Notes: generated from the letters alone by a model not told the origin. A stretch of 16,090 bases of DNA from JBKQWK01 sp052139595 (GCA_052139595.1 JBKQWK010000273.1:1-16090); one strand, 5' to 3'; shown: positions 1 to 6,531, counted from the first letter of the stretch. Made by a program: numbers and translations.

Positions 1-918
1 CCCGGCTTCGCTGAGGCCGTGGCGATCGCAAAGGCCGTCGCTACAGACGATAGCCAGATGAGGGGCCTGCAGTGCCAGGTCGCGGGCCGTCATCTCGCCG
101 CCGACGCCGATGAAGGTGTGGGTCGGATCGGCAGCGTAGAGGAGCAGGGCGTCGCACTCTGCCAGCCGACCTTGTCCGCTCACGTCGGCAAGGCTATCGC
201 CAACTTTCTCACCGCCGCAGAGGCTCAGGCGACCAGTGGTTTCTGGTGCGGCCACGAGCACGCGCGCGCCGAGCGCGCTCAGCGCGCGTACGGTTTTGGC
301 CAAAACGAGGCCGTCACCGGCCACGAGGAGAGTCGTGCCGACGATACCCACGCCCAGCTGCAGCAGCAGGGCAATTGCTGTCAGAGGTGCGTACCGGTAG
401 AGATCGAGGCCGTCTTCGTCGACTCCGGCGACGGCGATGCCCATGCGTCGGCAGGCGGCGACGTCGACGTCGCCGGGCTGCCAGGTTGCCGCCGACGCCA
501 TCAGAGTTACCGCCGCCGTCGCCGGCAGTGAACGCAGCACGCTCTCGTCGACGGGCCGTACTCCGGGCAGACTGGTAACGATGTCGATGCTGGCCAACGG
601 CGCCTGTAGGCGCGTGCTCACGAGGTGAACACGGTCGGTCACGGCGGCGGCGCGGGCGAGGAAAGCGGTCTGTTGTTCGGCGTCGCGACGGGCTGCACTG
701 GCCGTGTCGCGCCCGACGGCATAGACGGCGTCCGCGCCTGCCAAGGCGGCCAGTACCGGTGTCACTCGCTGATAGCCGACTGCGGCTTCAGTGAGGACCG
801 TCAGGCCGCGCAAGTTGAGGTCATAGCGAACGATTGCAGCCTCGATCAGGCGCAGCACCTGGCGGTAAGGGAAGTGCGCGTCGCTGGCAAAGCGGCTGTC
901 GCTGTGGGTGGGATTCAC
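1..918 (-). CDS. Rossmann-type dehydrogenase-like protein, function unknown (partial, runs off left edge)
   Basis: Reading the reverse strand from 918 to 1 gives 306 codons with no stop; the C-terminus lies outside the window. I do not recognise the exact family. An N-terminal domain carries the motif VLTEAAVGYQRVTP and a conserved-looking ALAGADAVYAVGRD stretch (about residues 35-75). A middle part (DIVTS...RPVDESVL, then DVDVAACRRMGIAVAG) recalls the substrate domain of D-2-hydroxyacid dehydrogenases. From about residue 190 a beta-alpha-beta unit reads GTTLLVAGDGLVLAKTVRAL, which looks like an NAD(P)-binding fold but has G-D-G instead of the usual G-x-G-x-x-G. The start is uncertain: GTG at 918 is the best in-frame codon, 14 nt after a strong GGAGG (937-933), and an in-frame TAA sits at 966-964. 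It is divergent from cysK. Coding status is likely; function is open. Confidence 0.72.
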   Translation of the reverse strand, partial: MNPTHSDSRFASDAHFPYRQVLRLIEAAIVRYDLNLRGLTVLTEAAVGYQRVTPVLAALAGADAVYAVGRDTASAARRDAEQQTAFLARAAAVTDRVHLVSTRLQAPLASIDIVTSLPGVRPVDESVLRSLPATAAVTLMASAATWQPGDVDVAACRRMGIAVAGVDEDGLDLYRYAPLTAIALLLQLGVGIVGTTLLVAGDGLVLAKTVRALSALGARVLVAAPETTGRLSLCGGEKVGDSLADVSGQGRLAECDALLLYAADPTHTFIGVGGEMTARDLALQAPHLAIVCSDGLCDRHGLSEAG

Positions 919-1280
919 CAGCGCATCATATACCTCCGTTGCTCGTTGCCGGTTTGCGCCGCTTTACTCGCCGATCGCCTACCACTTGATCGCCTACGAC
1001 CTGCTGCGCACCGCTGCGTCGTCTACCGTCCACCACTTGGCGCGCGCCGCTCGCTGTCTGCCGCCTGCCGCCTGTCGCCGGCGGTGGGCGGCAATGGCGA
1101 CGGCGCGATGTTTGCATTGTTGACAAAATAAATCATATTAGGGTAATTAGTCGTTCGGGCGTGCGACTGTATTTGGTCGCCGGGCTCACGCATCGTCGGC
1201 GATCTTTCTGCGCCGGGCGCATGCGTCGCCGCCCAGCTGCCTGAACCTCAACGGAACGACAACGACCTGAAGGAGAAGCA
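919..1280. other. Intergenic region between the left-edge gene and cysK, with short direct repeats
   Basis: No gene is seen in these 362 bases. They hold the divergent control region. Short repeats are visible: GATCGCCTAC occurs twice 15 nt apart (973-982 and 988-997), and a 7-mer close to CTGCCGC is repeated three times in tandem (1058-1078). The base composition switches abruptly to AT-rich at about 1115-1150, where a promoter-like box lies, and returns to GC-rich before cysK. I found no convincing riboswitch or T-box in the 1150-1270 leader. Confidence 0.6.
1120..1150 (+). promoter_or_regulatory. Putative cysK promoter/operator patch (TTGACA plus AT-rich island)
   Basis: A perfect -35 hexamer TTGACA lies at 1120-1125, followed by an AT-rich stretch unlike its surroundings. 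No good -10 box is found 16-18 nt downstream (TAATTA at 1144-1149 is weak), so the exact promoter is unresolved. The layout TTGAC followed by an A/T run and then GGGTAAT vaguely recalls operators of Rrf2-type (CymR/IscR-like) regulators of cysteine and Fe-S genes; this is a speculation from position and look only. Confidence 0.38.
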
Positions 1281-2231
1281 GTGGGTATCGCCGCGACTAT
1301 CACTGATCTGATCGGCCACACACCGCTCGTGCGCTTGCGTAGCCTGAGCGAGGATGCGGGCGCCGATATCGTCGGCAAACTTGAGTCCTTCAACCCCGGC
1401 GGATCCGTCAAGGACAGGATCGGTCTGGCAATGATCGAAGCTGCTGAAGGCGACGGTCGCATCAGGCCAGGCGAGACGACGATTATCGAGCCCACCAGCG
1501 GCAATACTGGTGTGGCGTTGGCTCTTGTCGGAGCCGCGCGTGGCTACAGGGTTGTGCTCGTCATGCCTGATACGTTCAGTATCGAGCGCCGCAACCTGTT
1601 GCGTGCTTACGGCGCCAGTCTGGTCCTCACGCCCGGCGCCGACGGCATGAAGGGTGCCATAGCCAAGGCGGGCGAACTGCTTGCTGAGACGCCGAACTCG
1701 TTCATGCCGCAACAGTTCGAAAACCCAGCCAATCCGTTGGCCCATCGCGTCACGACGGCTGAGGAGATTTGGGCGGACACCGACGGTAAGGTCGACATCT
1801 TCGTCGCCGGCGTGGGTACCGGTGGCACAGTCTCAGGCGTAGGCGAGGTGCTCAAAGAACGCAAACCCGGTGTGCAGGTCTACGCCGTCGAGCCGAGCGC
1901 TTCCGCCGTGCTCAGCGGTGGGCAGCCAAACCCGCACAAGATTCAGGGCATCGGTGCCGGTTTCGTGCCCGCTACCCTCAACACCAGTGTCTACGATGCC
2001 GTGATCCAGGTCAGTAACGAAGATGCACTGGAGACTGCCCGTCGGTTGGCCACGGAAGAAGGCATCCTCGTCGGCATTTCGGCCGGCGCCAATGCCTACG
2101 CCGCCTGGCAGGTCGCCAGGCGGCCCGAGAACAAGGGCAAATTGGTCGTGACCGTGCTCTGCGACACCGGTGAGCGGTATCTCAGCACTGTGCTCTTCGC
2201 CGAACTGTCAGAGACGACGGCCGCTCGTTGA
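1281..2231 (+). CDS. cysK: Cysteine synthase (O-acetylserine sulfhydrylase)
   Basis: PLP enzyme that makes L-cysteine from O-acetyl-L-serine and sulfide in the cytoplasm. The 316-residue length is normal for CysK. Visible motifs: the PLP lysine K44 in NPGGSVKDR, the substrate loop TSGNTG (72-77), the phosphate-binding glycine loop GVGTGGT (177-183) and the C-terminal DTGERYLST. The family member CysM and cystathionine beta-synthase lookalikes share these motifs, but the MPDTFSIERR and TPGADGMKGAI blocks are typical of CysK. Translation starts at GTG 1281, with AAGGAGA at 1270-1276. It is monocistronic or read with the following dedA after a 77-nt gap; dedA appears to have its own promoter. 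No serine acetyltransferase gene (cysE) is present in the window. Confidence 0.95.
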   Translation: MGIAATITDLIGHTPLVRLRSLSEDAGADIVGKLESFNPGGSVKDRIGLAMIEAAEGDGRIRPGETTIIEPTSGNTGVALALVGAARGYRVVLVMPDTFSIERRNLLRAYGASLVLTPGADGMKGAIAKAGELLAETPNSFMPQQFENPANPLAHRVTTAEEIWADTDGKVDIFVAGVGTGGTVSGVGEVLKERKPGVQVYAVEPSASAVLSGGQPNPHKIQGIGAGFVPATLNTSVYDAVIQVSNEDALETARRLATEEGILVGISAGANAYAAWQVARRPENKGKLVVTVLCDTGERYLSTVLFAELSETTAAR

Positions 2232-2296
2232 GGCGGGCGGCCGGGCTGGTCCCGACGCCGGCGATGAGCGTTCGTGCGCTAACGGCACCGGTCCTG

Positions 2297-2302
2297 TAAA
2301 CT
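2297..2302 (+). promoter_or_regulatory. -10 box of a leaderless transcript for the DedA gene
   Basis: TAAACT is followed by exactly six bases and then the ATG at 2309, so transcription would begin at or next to the A of the start codon. There is no Shine-Dalgarno sequence before this ATG, which fits leaderless translation. No good -35 box is seen. The same hexamer precedes tRNA-Ile and selD in this window. Confidence 0.55.
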
Positions 2303-2308
2303 ACGCCA

Positions 2309-2956
2309 ATGTCGGTTACCAACACGCTTGTTCAGTGGTCCACCCACCTCATCGGCTCGTGGGGACTGCTCGGCGTTTTCCTGCTCATGGTGCTGGAGAG
2401 TGCGTGTATCCCTGTACCGAGTGAGGCGATTTTGCTCTTCGCCGGTTTTTCGGTGAGCCAGGGCAAAATGAGTCTCTTCGGTGTTGTTGTGGTCGGTGTG
2501 CTCGCTAATGTCGTCGGCTCCTGGATCGCCTATTTTGTGGGCCTCTACGGAGGGCGGCCGTTTATCGACCGCTACGGCCGCTACGTCCTCATGAGCCACC
2601 ACAAAATGGATGTCGCCGAGCACTGGTTTGACCGCTATGGGGCGCCGGCTATCTTCTTCAGTCGCATGCTGCCGGTCGTGCGCACCTTCATTTCGCTGCC
2701 GGCCGGGTTTGCTCGCATGCCGTTCTGGAAGTTCTCGCTCTACACGGTCGTCGGCTGCGTGCCCTGGGTGCTGCTTCTCGGCTGGGTCGGCGTCAAAGTC
2801 GGTGACAACTGGGATCGTGTGCAGAGCAAGCTGCACTACGTGGACTACACGGTCGTCGTCGTGGCCGTGGCCCTGATTATCTGGGCGATCGTGCGCTACT
2901 ACCAGCGCCGGCGACGCAGCGGCGGCGCTGGTGCTGGCGACGTCGACGCGGCCTGA
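2309..2956 (+). CDS. DedA-family (SNARE-associated/VTT domain) inner membrane protein
   Basis: Polytopic membrane protein of 215 residues, the normal DedA size. Hydrophobic segments lie at about 18-35, 56-80, 143-163 and 178-197, with re-entrant-like stretches between. Family signatures are the ESACIPVPSEAIL block (30-42, with E30 and E39) and FFSRMLPVVRTFISLPAG (116-133), containing the conserved arginines R119 and R125. Members are implicated in recycling undecaprenyl phosphate or flipping phospholipids across the membrane and in membrane-potential homeostasis; which substrate applies here cannot be told. The C-terminus is basic and Gly/Ala-rich (198-215). The start at 2309 is supported by the adjacent -10 box. 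It is convergent with the chorismate mutase gene, with only 21 nt between stops. Confidence 0.92.
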   Translation: MSVTNTLVQWSTHLIGSWGLLGVFLLMVLESACIPVPSEAILLFAGFSVSQGKMSLFGVVVVGVLANVVGSWIAYFVGLYGGRPFIDRYGRYVLMSHHKMDVAEHWFDRYGAPAIFFSRMLPVVRTFISLPAGFARMPFWKFSLYTVVGCVPWVLLLGWVGVKVGDNWDRVQSKLHYVDYTVVVVAVALIIWAIVRYYQRRRRSGGAGAGDVDAA

Positions 2957-2977
2957 GCTACCCGCCCGCTGACCCTC

Positions 2978-3280
2978 TTACTTTGACGCTGGCGCCTGTT
3001 GCTTGCTCTCGAGTTCAGCTTTGGTGAGCGTCAGAATGTGCTCGAAGATCTCGTGCAGACCGTCCGGCGAAAGCGGTCCTTTGTTGGCACGGTTGACGAA
3101 GGTGAGCATCCATTCTTCGCGGCCGGGGTCGTAGAACTCGACACCCTGCTGCAACTTGTACGTGCGCAGCTGGTCGACCAGCTTGAGACGCTTGTTGAGC
3201 GCTTCAATCAGCTTGAGGTCGTTATCGCTGATCTTCTCGCGGAACTGTCTGATGACGGGGTCGGTCTCGCCGTTGCTCAC
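2978..3280 (-). CDS. aroQ: Chorismate mutase, AroQ class (monofunctional)
   Basis: Small all-helical enzyme (100 residues) converting chorismate to prephenate for phenylalanine and tyrosine synthesis. It matches the AroQ fold throughout. With a constant offset of three against the E. coli P-protein mutase domain, the active-site residues are R14, R31, K42, D51, R54 and E55. The C-terminal glutamine of the E. coli site has no clear counterpart; E89 may replace it, as a glutamate does in the yeast enzyme (inference). GTG start at 3280. It lies 14 nt after the BFN gene on the same strand and is probably co-transcribed with it. No ACT or prephenate dehydratase domain is fused. Some short AroQ proteins serve other chorismate- or isochorismate-type chemistry, so the substrate is assigned by family. 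Confidence 0.9.
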   Translation of the reverse strand: MSNGETDPVIRQFREKISDNDLKLIEALNKRLKLVDQLRTYKLQQGVEFYDPGREEWMLTFVNRANKGPLSPDGLHEIFEHILTLTKAELESKQQAPASK

Positions 3281-3294
3281 GATGGGCTCACTCT

Positions 3295-3897
3295 CTATTG
3301 GGGAGGAAAGTCGGGGGGATTTTCGTCGTCAACGTCGTCCTCGTCGCTCTCTTCATCTTCGTCTTCTTCTTCATCATCGGTTTCGTCGGTGTCGTCGATC
3401 GCAACGTCGGCGTGCGCGAAGTCGTCGGGTGTGACGTGGTCCAGGAAGTCGCGAAAGCTCTCGACGATCTGCTCCGTGTCGTCGACCTCACGCTCAAACT
3501 CAACCGCATTCTCGTCGACAAGATCCTGGGCGGCAAAAATGGGTGCTTGCGTACGCACCGCCAAGGCCAAGGCGTCTGACGGTCGCGAGTCGACTTCGAA
3601 CTCGGCGCCATCTCTGACCAGGGTGAGGGTGGCGTAGAACGTACTCTCCTTCAGCTCGGTGACCGTGATGCGCGCGATCTCGGCGTCGAGAGTACTGATG
3701 AGATTGGCCAACAAGTCGTGAGTCATGGGTCGCGGCAACTCGGTGCCCTGCAGCTTGATGAGAATGGCGGCCGCCTCGGGGTGACCGATCCAGATCGGCA
3801 AAAAGCGATTGCCTTCGACCGTCTTGAGAAGCACGATCGGCTGCTTGCCGATGACGTCGAAGCTGACGCCGTAGATGACCATCTGTTGCACGTCCAT
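3295..3897 (-). CDS. Bifunctional nuclease (BFN, DUF151) family protein with acidic C-terminal tail
   Basis: 200-residue protein starting MDVQQMVIYGVSFD. The BFN domain spans about residues 1-132 with the family blocks LPIWIG..EAAAI (33-45) and DSRPSDALALAVR (103-115) followed by API. The family is named for plant proteins with DNase and RNase activity; bacterial members are poorly studied, so nuclease activity is not assured. After a short helical segment, residues 168-191 are almost entirely Asp/Glu, ending in a proline-rich tail. I choose ATG 3897 over the in-frame ATG 48 nt upstream because the domain begins there and a TATACT -10 box lies six bases before it, indicating a leaderless mRNA. 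It is first gene of a two-gene unit with chorismate mutase. Confidence 0.9.
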   Translation of the reverse strand: MDVQQMVIYGVSFDVIGKQPIVLLKTVEGNRFLPIWIGHPEAAAILIKLQGTELPRPMTHDLLANLISTLDAEIARITVTELKESTFYATLTLVRDGAEFEVDSRPSDALALAVRTQAPIFAAQDLVDENAVEFEREVDDTEQIVESFRDFLDHVTPDDFAHADVAIDDTDETDDEEEDEDEESDEDDVDDENPPDFPPQ

Positions 3898-3903
3898 GAA
3901 GCA

Positions 3904-3909
3904 AGTATA
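3904..3909 (-). promoter_or_regulatory. -10 box of a leaderless transcript for the BFN gene
   Basis: On the reverse strand TATACT (five of six matches to consensus) is followed by six bases (TGCTTC) and the ATG at 3897. A TTCGAC at about 16 nt upstream is at best a weak -35. No Shine-Dalgarno sequence precedes the ATG. The box overlaps codons of the alternative longer reading frame, so it argues against the upstream start. Confidence 0.55.
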
Positions 3910-3959
3910 CGCGCTTCGAACGCTAGTCGAACCAGACTTGGGCATGAATCGGGTTCATC

Positions 3960-3988
3960 TTGACGGGCCGCAGGCCGGCCTCTAAACT
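3960..3988 (+). promoter_or_regulatory. Promoter of tRNA-Ile
   Basis: TTGACG (-35, 3960-3965) and TAAACT (-10, 3983-3988) are separated by exactly 17 bases, and the mature tRNA begins 12 nt after the -10 box. This is a complete housekeeping sigma-type promoter with normal spacing. Confidence 0.8.
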
Positions 3989-3999
3989 GCGTTACTCGC

Positions 4000-4076
4000 G
4001 GGCGCATAGCTCAGTTGGTTAGAGCGCGTCTCTGATAAGGACGAGGTCCGTGGTTCGAATCCACGTGCGCCCACCA
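4000..4076 (+). tRNA. tRNA-Ile (anticodon GAU)
   Basis: 77-nt cloverleaf. The acceptor strand GGGCGCA (4000-4006) pairs with TGCGCCC (4066-4072), followed by discriminator A and an encoded CCA (4074-4076). The D arm is GCTC/GAGC. The anticodon stem CGTCT/GGACG includes a T-G pair and carries loop CTGATAA, with anticodon GAT at 4034-4036. The T arm is CGTGG/CCACG with loop TTCGAAT. It stands alone, not in an rRNA operon within the window. Confidence 0.97.
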
Positions 4077-4193
4077 TTCATCTTCCCCGCCTTCCGGCCC
4101 CTCGCCGGAGCCCGTGGCCGGAGCCTGCCGGTCGTGTTGACCGTCAAGCGCGCGCTGCGTCGTCACGGCGGCGCCGCGACAGTGGCCTGGCGA

Positions 4194-4210
4194 GGCGCTT
4201 TGTTAGCGCC
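4194..4210 (-). terminator. Possible hairpin terminator after the PLP decarboxylase gene
   Basis: GGCGCT and AGCGCC (4194-4199 and 4205-4210) form a perfect 6-bp stem with a 5-nt loop, seven bases past the decarboxylase stop codon on the reverse strand. There is no T tract on either side, so it is at best a weak or factor-assisted terminator. Confidence 0.3.
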
Positions 4211-4216
4211 GCGCCG

Positions 4217-5635
4217 CTAGCTGACCGCCATCTCCTGAAGCTCGCGCCACGCCCTCTGCACGTGCTCACGTTCTGTCGCCTGGGAGCCGATCGAAACGCG
4301 GATCATCTGCCGGCCCTTAAGCAGCGATGACGTCAGGTACGAGTGGCCGGCGCGGTTGACCTGCGCGACGAGCTCCAGGTTGTGGGCGTCGAGCGCGGCT
4401 TCGTCGCCGGCCAGCGCTGCCGGTGCGTGGCGCAGGCAGACGGTTTGCAGAGGCACCGGCGCCAGGCGCTGCCAGTCGGGCGCCGCGTCGACCTGCTCCA
4501 CCAGCCACTGGGCGTTGGCCATGTCGCGGCGTATGCGCTCTTGCAGACCTTGCACGCCGTACTCGCGGAGGAGAAACCACAGTTTGAGGGCGCGAAAGCG
4601 GCGTCCCAGCGGGATGCCCCAGTCGCGCAGGTTACGCACGCGGCCGTCCTGGGCGGTGCGCAAATAGCTGGGATTGGTGCTCATCACGCGCACCAGGTGC
4701 TCGGGGTCGCGCACGTAGTAGGCGCTCAGGTCAAAGCCGGTACCGAGCCACTTGTGCGGGTTGAGCACGACTGAATCGGCGCGCTCGACACCCTGCCACA
4801 TCCAGCGGTACTCGGGGCAGATCATGGCCGTGCCTGCCAGAGCGGCGTCAAGGTGGAGCCACAAGCTGTGGCGCTCAGCCAGCGCGGCGATCTCGGCAAT
4901 CGGATCGAGGGCCGTAGTGGCTGTCGTGCCGACGGCTGCCACGACGGCGCAGGGCCGGCGGCCGGCGGCGATGTCGGCGGCGATTGCCGCCTCGAGCAGG
5001 TCCGCACGCAGGGCATGAGCCTCGTCGGTGGCGATGAGACGCAGGTGGTCGGCGCCGAAACCGGCGAGCAGCGCCGCTTTGGGCACCGAACTGTGCGCCT
5101 GATCAGAAGCGTAGACAACTAGCGGCGCGCTTTCGCTCTGCAGACCGCCGCGATTCTGGCCGAAGTCAGTACTGCGTTCGCGGGCGCAGAGGAGCGCCGT
5201 GAAGGTGGCCGTGCTGGCGCTGTCGTGAATGACGCCCGTAAAGTCCGCCGGCAGAGCGAGCATCTGGCGCAGCCAGTCCATGACCACGTCTTCGACCTCG
5301 GTGGCTGCTGGGCTCGTCTGCCAGCTCATGCCCTGCGCTCCCAGGCCGGCCGCGACGAGGTCGGCCAGTACCGAGGTGAGATCGGTGTTCGAGGGAAAGT
5401 AGGCGAACCAGCCGGGATGGTTCCAGTGCGTGATGCCCGGGAGCACGATGCGATCGAGGTCGGCCGTGATATCGGTCAGGCCGACGGCTTGCACCGGTGG
5501 CTCGGCGGGCAGCAGGGCCTGGATGTCGCCGGGTTCGACGCGACTCATGACGGGCAGCTCGGCCATGCCCTCGCGGTAGTCGGCCACCCAGTCGATGAGT
5601 TCGTGGCCCAACGTACGAAAGTCAGTGGGATCCAT
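4217..5635 (-). CDS. Group II PLP-dependent decarboxylase, aromatic-L-amino-acid decarboxylase type
   Basis: 472-residue fold-type I PLP enzyme of the DOPA/tryptophan/tyrosine/histidine decarboxylase family, removing the carboxylate of an amino acid to give an amine. Seen: the N-terminal HPGWFAYFPSNTD block (73-85), H181 in ASDQAHSSV (stacks on PLP), D263 in HLDAALAG (binds the PLP nitrogen), K295 in NPHKW (Schiff base) and Y324 in the mobile loop, where tyrosine goes with decarboxylation and phenylalanine with aldehyde synthesis. Unusual is L266, where the family usually has Tyr (HVDAAYAG). ATG 5635 is chosen because AAGGAG lies eight bases upstream and homology begins there; a much longer in-frame extension upstream is not supported. 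Substrate cannot be read from sequence; chorismate mutase nearby makes an aromatic amino acid plausible. It diverges from the glycine operon. Confidence 0.9.
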   Translation of the reverse strand: MDPTDFRTLGHELIDWVADYREGMAELPVMSRVEPGDIQALLPAEPPVQAVGLTDITADLDRIVLPGITHWNHPGWFAYFPSNTDLTSVLADLVAAGLGAQGMSWQTSPAATEVEDVVMDWLRQMLALPADFTGVIHDSASTATFTALLCARERSTDFGQNRGGLQSESAPLVVYASDQAHSSVPKAALLAGFGADHLRLIATDEAHALRADLLEAAIAADIAAGRRPCAVVAAVGTTATTALDPIAEIAALAERHSLWLHLDAALAGTAMICPEYRWMWQGVERADSVVLNPHKWLGTGFDLSAYYVRDPEHLVRVMSTNPSYLRTAQDGRVRNLRDWGIPLGRRFRALKLWFLLREYGVQGLQERIRRDMANAQWLVEQVDAAPDWQRLAPVPLQTVCLRHAPAALAGDEAALDAHNLELVAQVNRAGHSYLTSSLLKGRQMIRVSIGSQATEREHVQRAWRELQEMAVS

Positions 5636-5861
5636 GTGGCGCGCTCCTTGGTCTGCAGTGTGCCCGTCGGTGCCTCGGCGACGGCGTGGCAGTGGAATGC
5701 CGATGGTGGTGAAAGGTTGACGGTGATGCACTGCTGATAGTACAGCGCTCGCGACGCACTCGGTTGTGGGCAATGCCCGGCGCAGCGCTGAGTACAGTTG
5801 TCGGTAACTTGATCGGGGTGTTAGATTGACAACACAACGGTATAAGAGATTGCCCGGTTGA
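5636..5861. other. Divergent control region between the decarboxylase and the glycine riboswitch
   Basis: No gene is seen. On the reverse strand TACTAT (5742-5737) could be a -10 box for the decarboxylase, without a matching -35. On the forward strand TTGACA (5826-5831) and TATAAG (5841-5846) both look like promoter boxes, but only nine bases separate them, so they cannot form one standard promoter together. The start of the riboswitch transcript must lie near or just before 5862. Confidence 0.45.
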
Positions 5862-5962
5862 ACGTTGCGTGAGAGTCCGCGGCAGCGTGGCTGCCAAGAC
5901 GGACGCCGAAGGGGCAAGGCGGGGCTTCTCGCCGAAACTCTCAGGCACAAGGAATGCGGCGT
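5862..5962 (+). ncRNA. Glycine riboswitch, single aptamer
   Basis: The conserved glycine-aptamer core is plain: GAGAGT (5871-5876) pairs with ACTCTC (5937-5942) as P2, the CGCCGAAGGGGCAA block follows, and the 3' side reads CTCAGGCACAAGGA. P1 is ACGTTGC (5862-5868) with GCGGCGT (5956-5962), using G-U pairs. A GGCAGC/GCTGCC hairpin makes the variable P3 arm, and GGCG/CGCC closes another. There is only one aptamer, not the common tandem; the hairpin at 5982-6002 may be the ghost-aptamer stem known from singlet versions. It sits directly before gcvH, so glycine would be expected to turn the operon on. Confidence 0.93.
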
Positions 5963-5969
5963 GACGGGC

Positions 5970-6016
5970 CCCTGGAAGGTTGCACCCGCCAATTGGTGGT
6001 GCGTTTGCGGACAGGG
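5970..6016 (+). promoter_or_regulatory. Candidate antiterminator / ghost-aptamer hairpin of the riboswitch
   Basis: GCACC (5982-5986) pairs with GGTGC (5998-6002) around a near-palindromic CCGCCAATTGGTGG core. Outside it CCCTG (5970-5974) can pair with CAGGG (6012-6016). The latter is part of the 5' arm of the terminator, so the two structures exclude each other. Other short complements to the terminator loop also exist (TTGCAC 5980-5985 with GTGCAA 6021-6026), so the exact switching fold is an inference. Confidence 0.4.
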
Positions 6017-6046
6017 TGTTGTGCAAACAGCGCCCTGTCCTTTTTT
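6009..6046 (+). terminator. Intrinsic terminator of the glycine riboswitch expression platform
   Basis: GGACAGGGTGTT (6009-6020) pairs with AGCGCCCTGTCC (6029-6040) over 12 pairs including two G-U, around the loop GTGCAAAC, and is followed at once by six T (6041-6046). It lies 93 nt before gcvH, after the aptamer, as expected for a transcription-attenuating glycine riboswitch. Confidence 0.9.
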
Positions 6047-6138
6047 GCGCGCGGCAGGATGGCGGCAGCGCTCACCGAAGCAGAAGCGCGCAATTCATGC
6101 GAATACGGCAGACATGACGAGGTACACCAGGAGGAGCG

Positions 6139-6531
6139 ATGGCCGACGAAAGTTACCCTCAGAATCTACGGTACTACAAGGAGCACGACTGGGTGCGCCT
6201 CGATGGTGACGAGGCCACCTTCGGCATTACCTGGTTCGCCCAGGATTCGCTCGGCGAGATCGTCTACGCCGACCTGCCCAAACCGGGCGCGAGGGTAGTG
6301 GCGAACGAGACCTACGGCGAGCTTGAGTCGGTCAAGGCGGTTAGTGAACTCTACGCCCCTCTCTCCGGCGAAGTGATTGAAAGTAATGCCGAGCTGGATG
6401 ATGAGCCGGCGGCGGTCAACGAAGACTGTTACGGCAAGGGCTGGCTAGTGAAGGTACGTCTTGACGATCCAGCACAGGCTGACGAGCTGATGGATGCCGC
6501 GGCCTACCGCACATTCCTCGCCGAGGCCTGA
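6139..6531 (+). CDS. gcvH: Glycine cleavage system H protein
   Basis: 130-residue lipoyl carrier that shuttles the aminomethyl group between the P, T and L proteins in the cytoplasm. The lipoylation site is K66 in ELESVKAVSE, inside the usual hammerhead lipoyl domain. The C-terminus GKGWLVKVRL and MDAAAYRTFL is typical. ATG 6139 has a strong AGGAGGAG at 6129-6136. It is the first gene of the operon behind the glycine riboswitch. The substrate-proximal block GITWFAQDSLGEIVY resembles GcvH proteins of Thermoleophilia-like Actinobacteriota as I remember them. All enzymes needed to attach and mature the lipoyl group on K66 are encoded downstream (lipM-like and lipA). Confidence 0.97.
   Translation: MADESYPQNLRYYKEHDWVRLDGDEATFGITWFAQDSLGEIVYADLPKPGARVVANETYGELESVKAVSELYAPLSGEVIESNAELDDEPAAVNEDCYGKGWLVKVRLDDPAQADELMDAAAYRTFLAEA

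Noticed and set aside
915..929. TGA after ATG ATG CGC TGG as another selenocysteine codon
   Set aside because: The frame after this TGA gives no family-like protein and it is not at a known Sec position; the long frame next to it explains the coding.
19..1131. Forward-strand frames of 170 and 168 codons at 19-531 and 625-1131
   Set aside because: They lie opposite a continuous 306-codon reverse frame with protein-like composition; the forward products are Gln/Arg/Ala-rich without any motif, and the second runs into the cysK promoter region.
3310..3400. TC/GA-rich repetitive stretch as a simple-sequence repeat or regulatory tract
   Set aside because: It is the complement of GAT/GAC/GAA/GAG codons of the BFN acidic tail, so codon content explains it.
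3898..3945. 16-residue N-terminal extension of the BFN protein from ATG 3945
   Set aside because: The BFN domain starts at MDVQQM, and a TATACT box lies within the extension at leaderless spacing.
5826..5846. TTGACA plus TATAAG as the promoter of the glycine riboswitch
   Set aside because: Each box looks good alone but only nine bases separate them, too few for a sigma-70-type promoter; the real start is left unresolved.
5636..5992. Upstream extension of the PLP decarboxylase to a 591-residue protein
   Set aside because: The extra 119 residues are Arg/Ser/Pro-rich, run antisense through the glycine riboswitch aptamer and have no family match, while ATG 5635 has a good AAGGAG and begins the homology.
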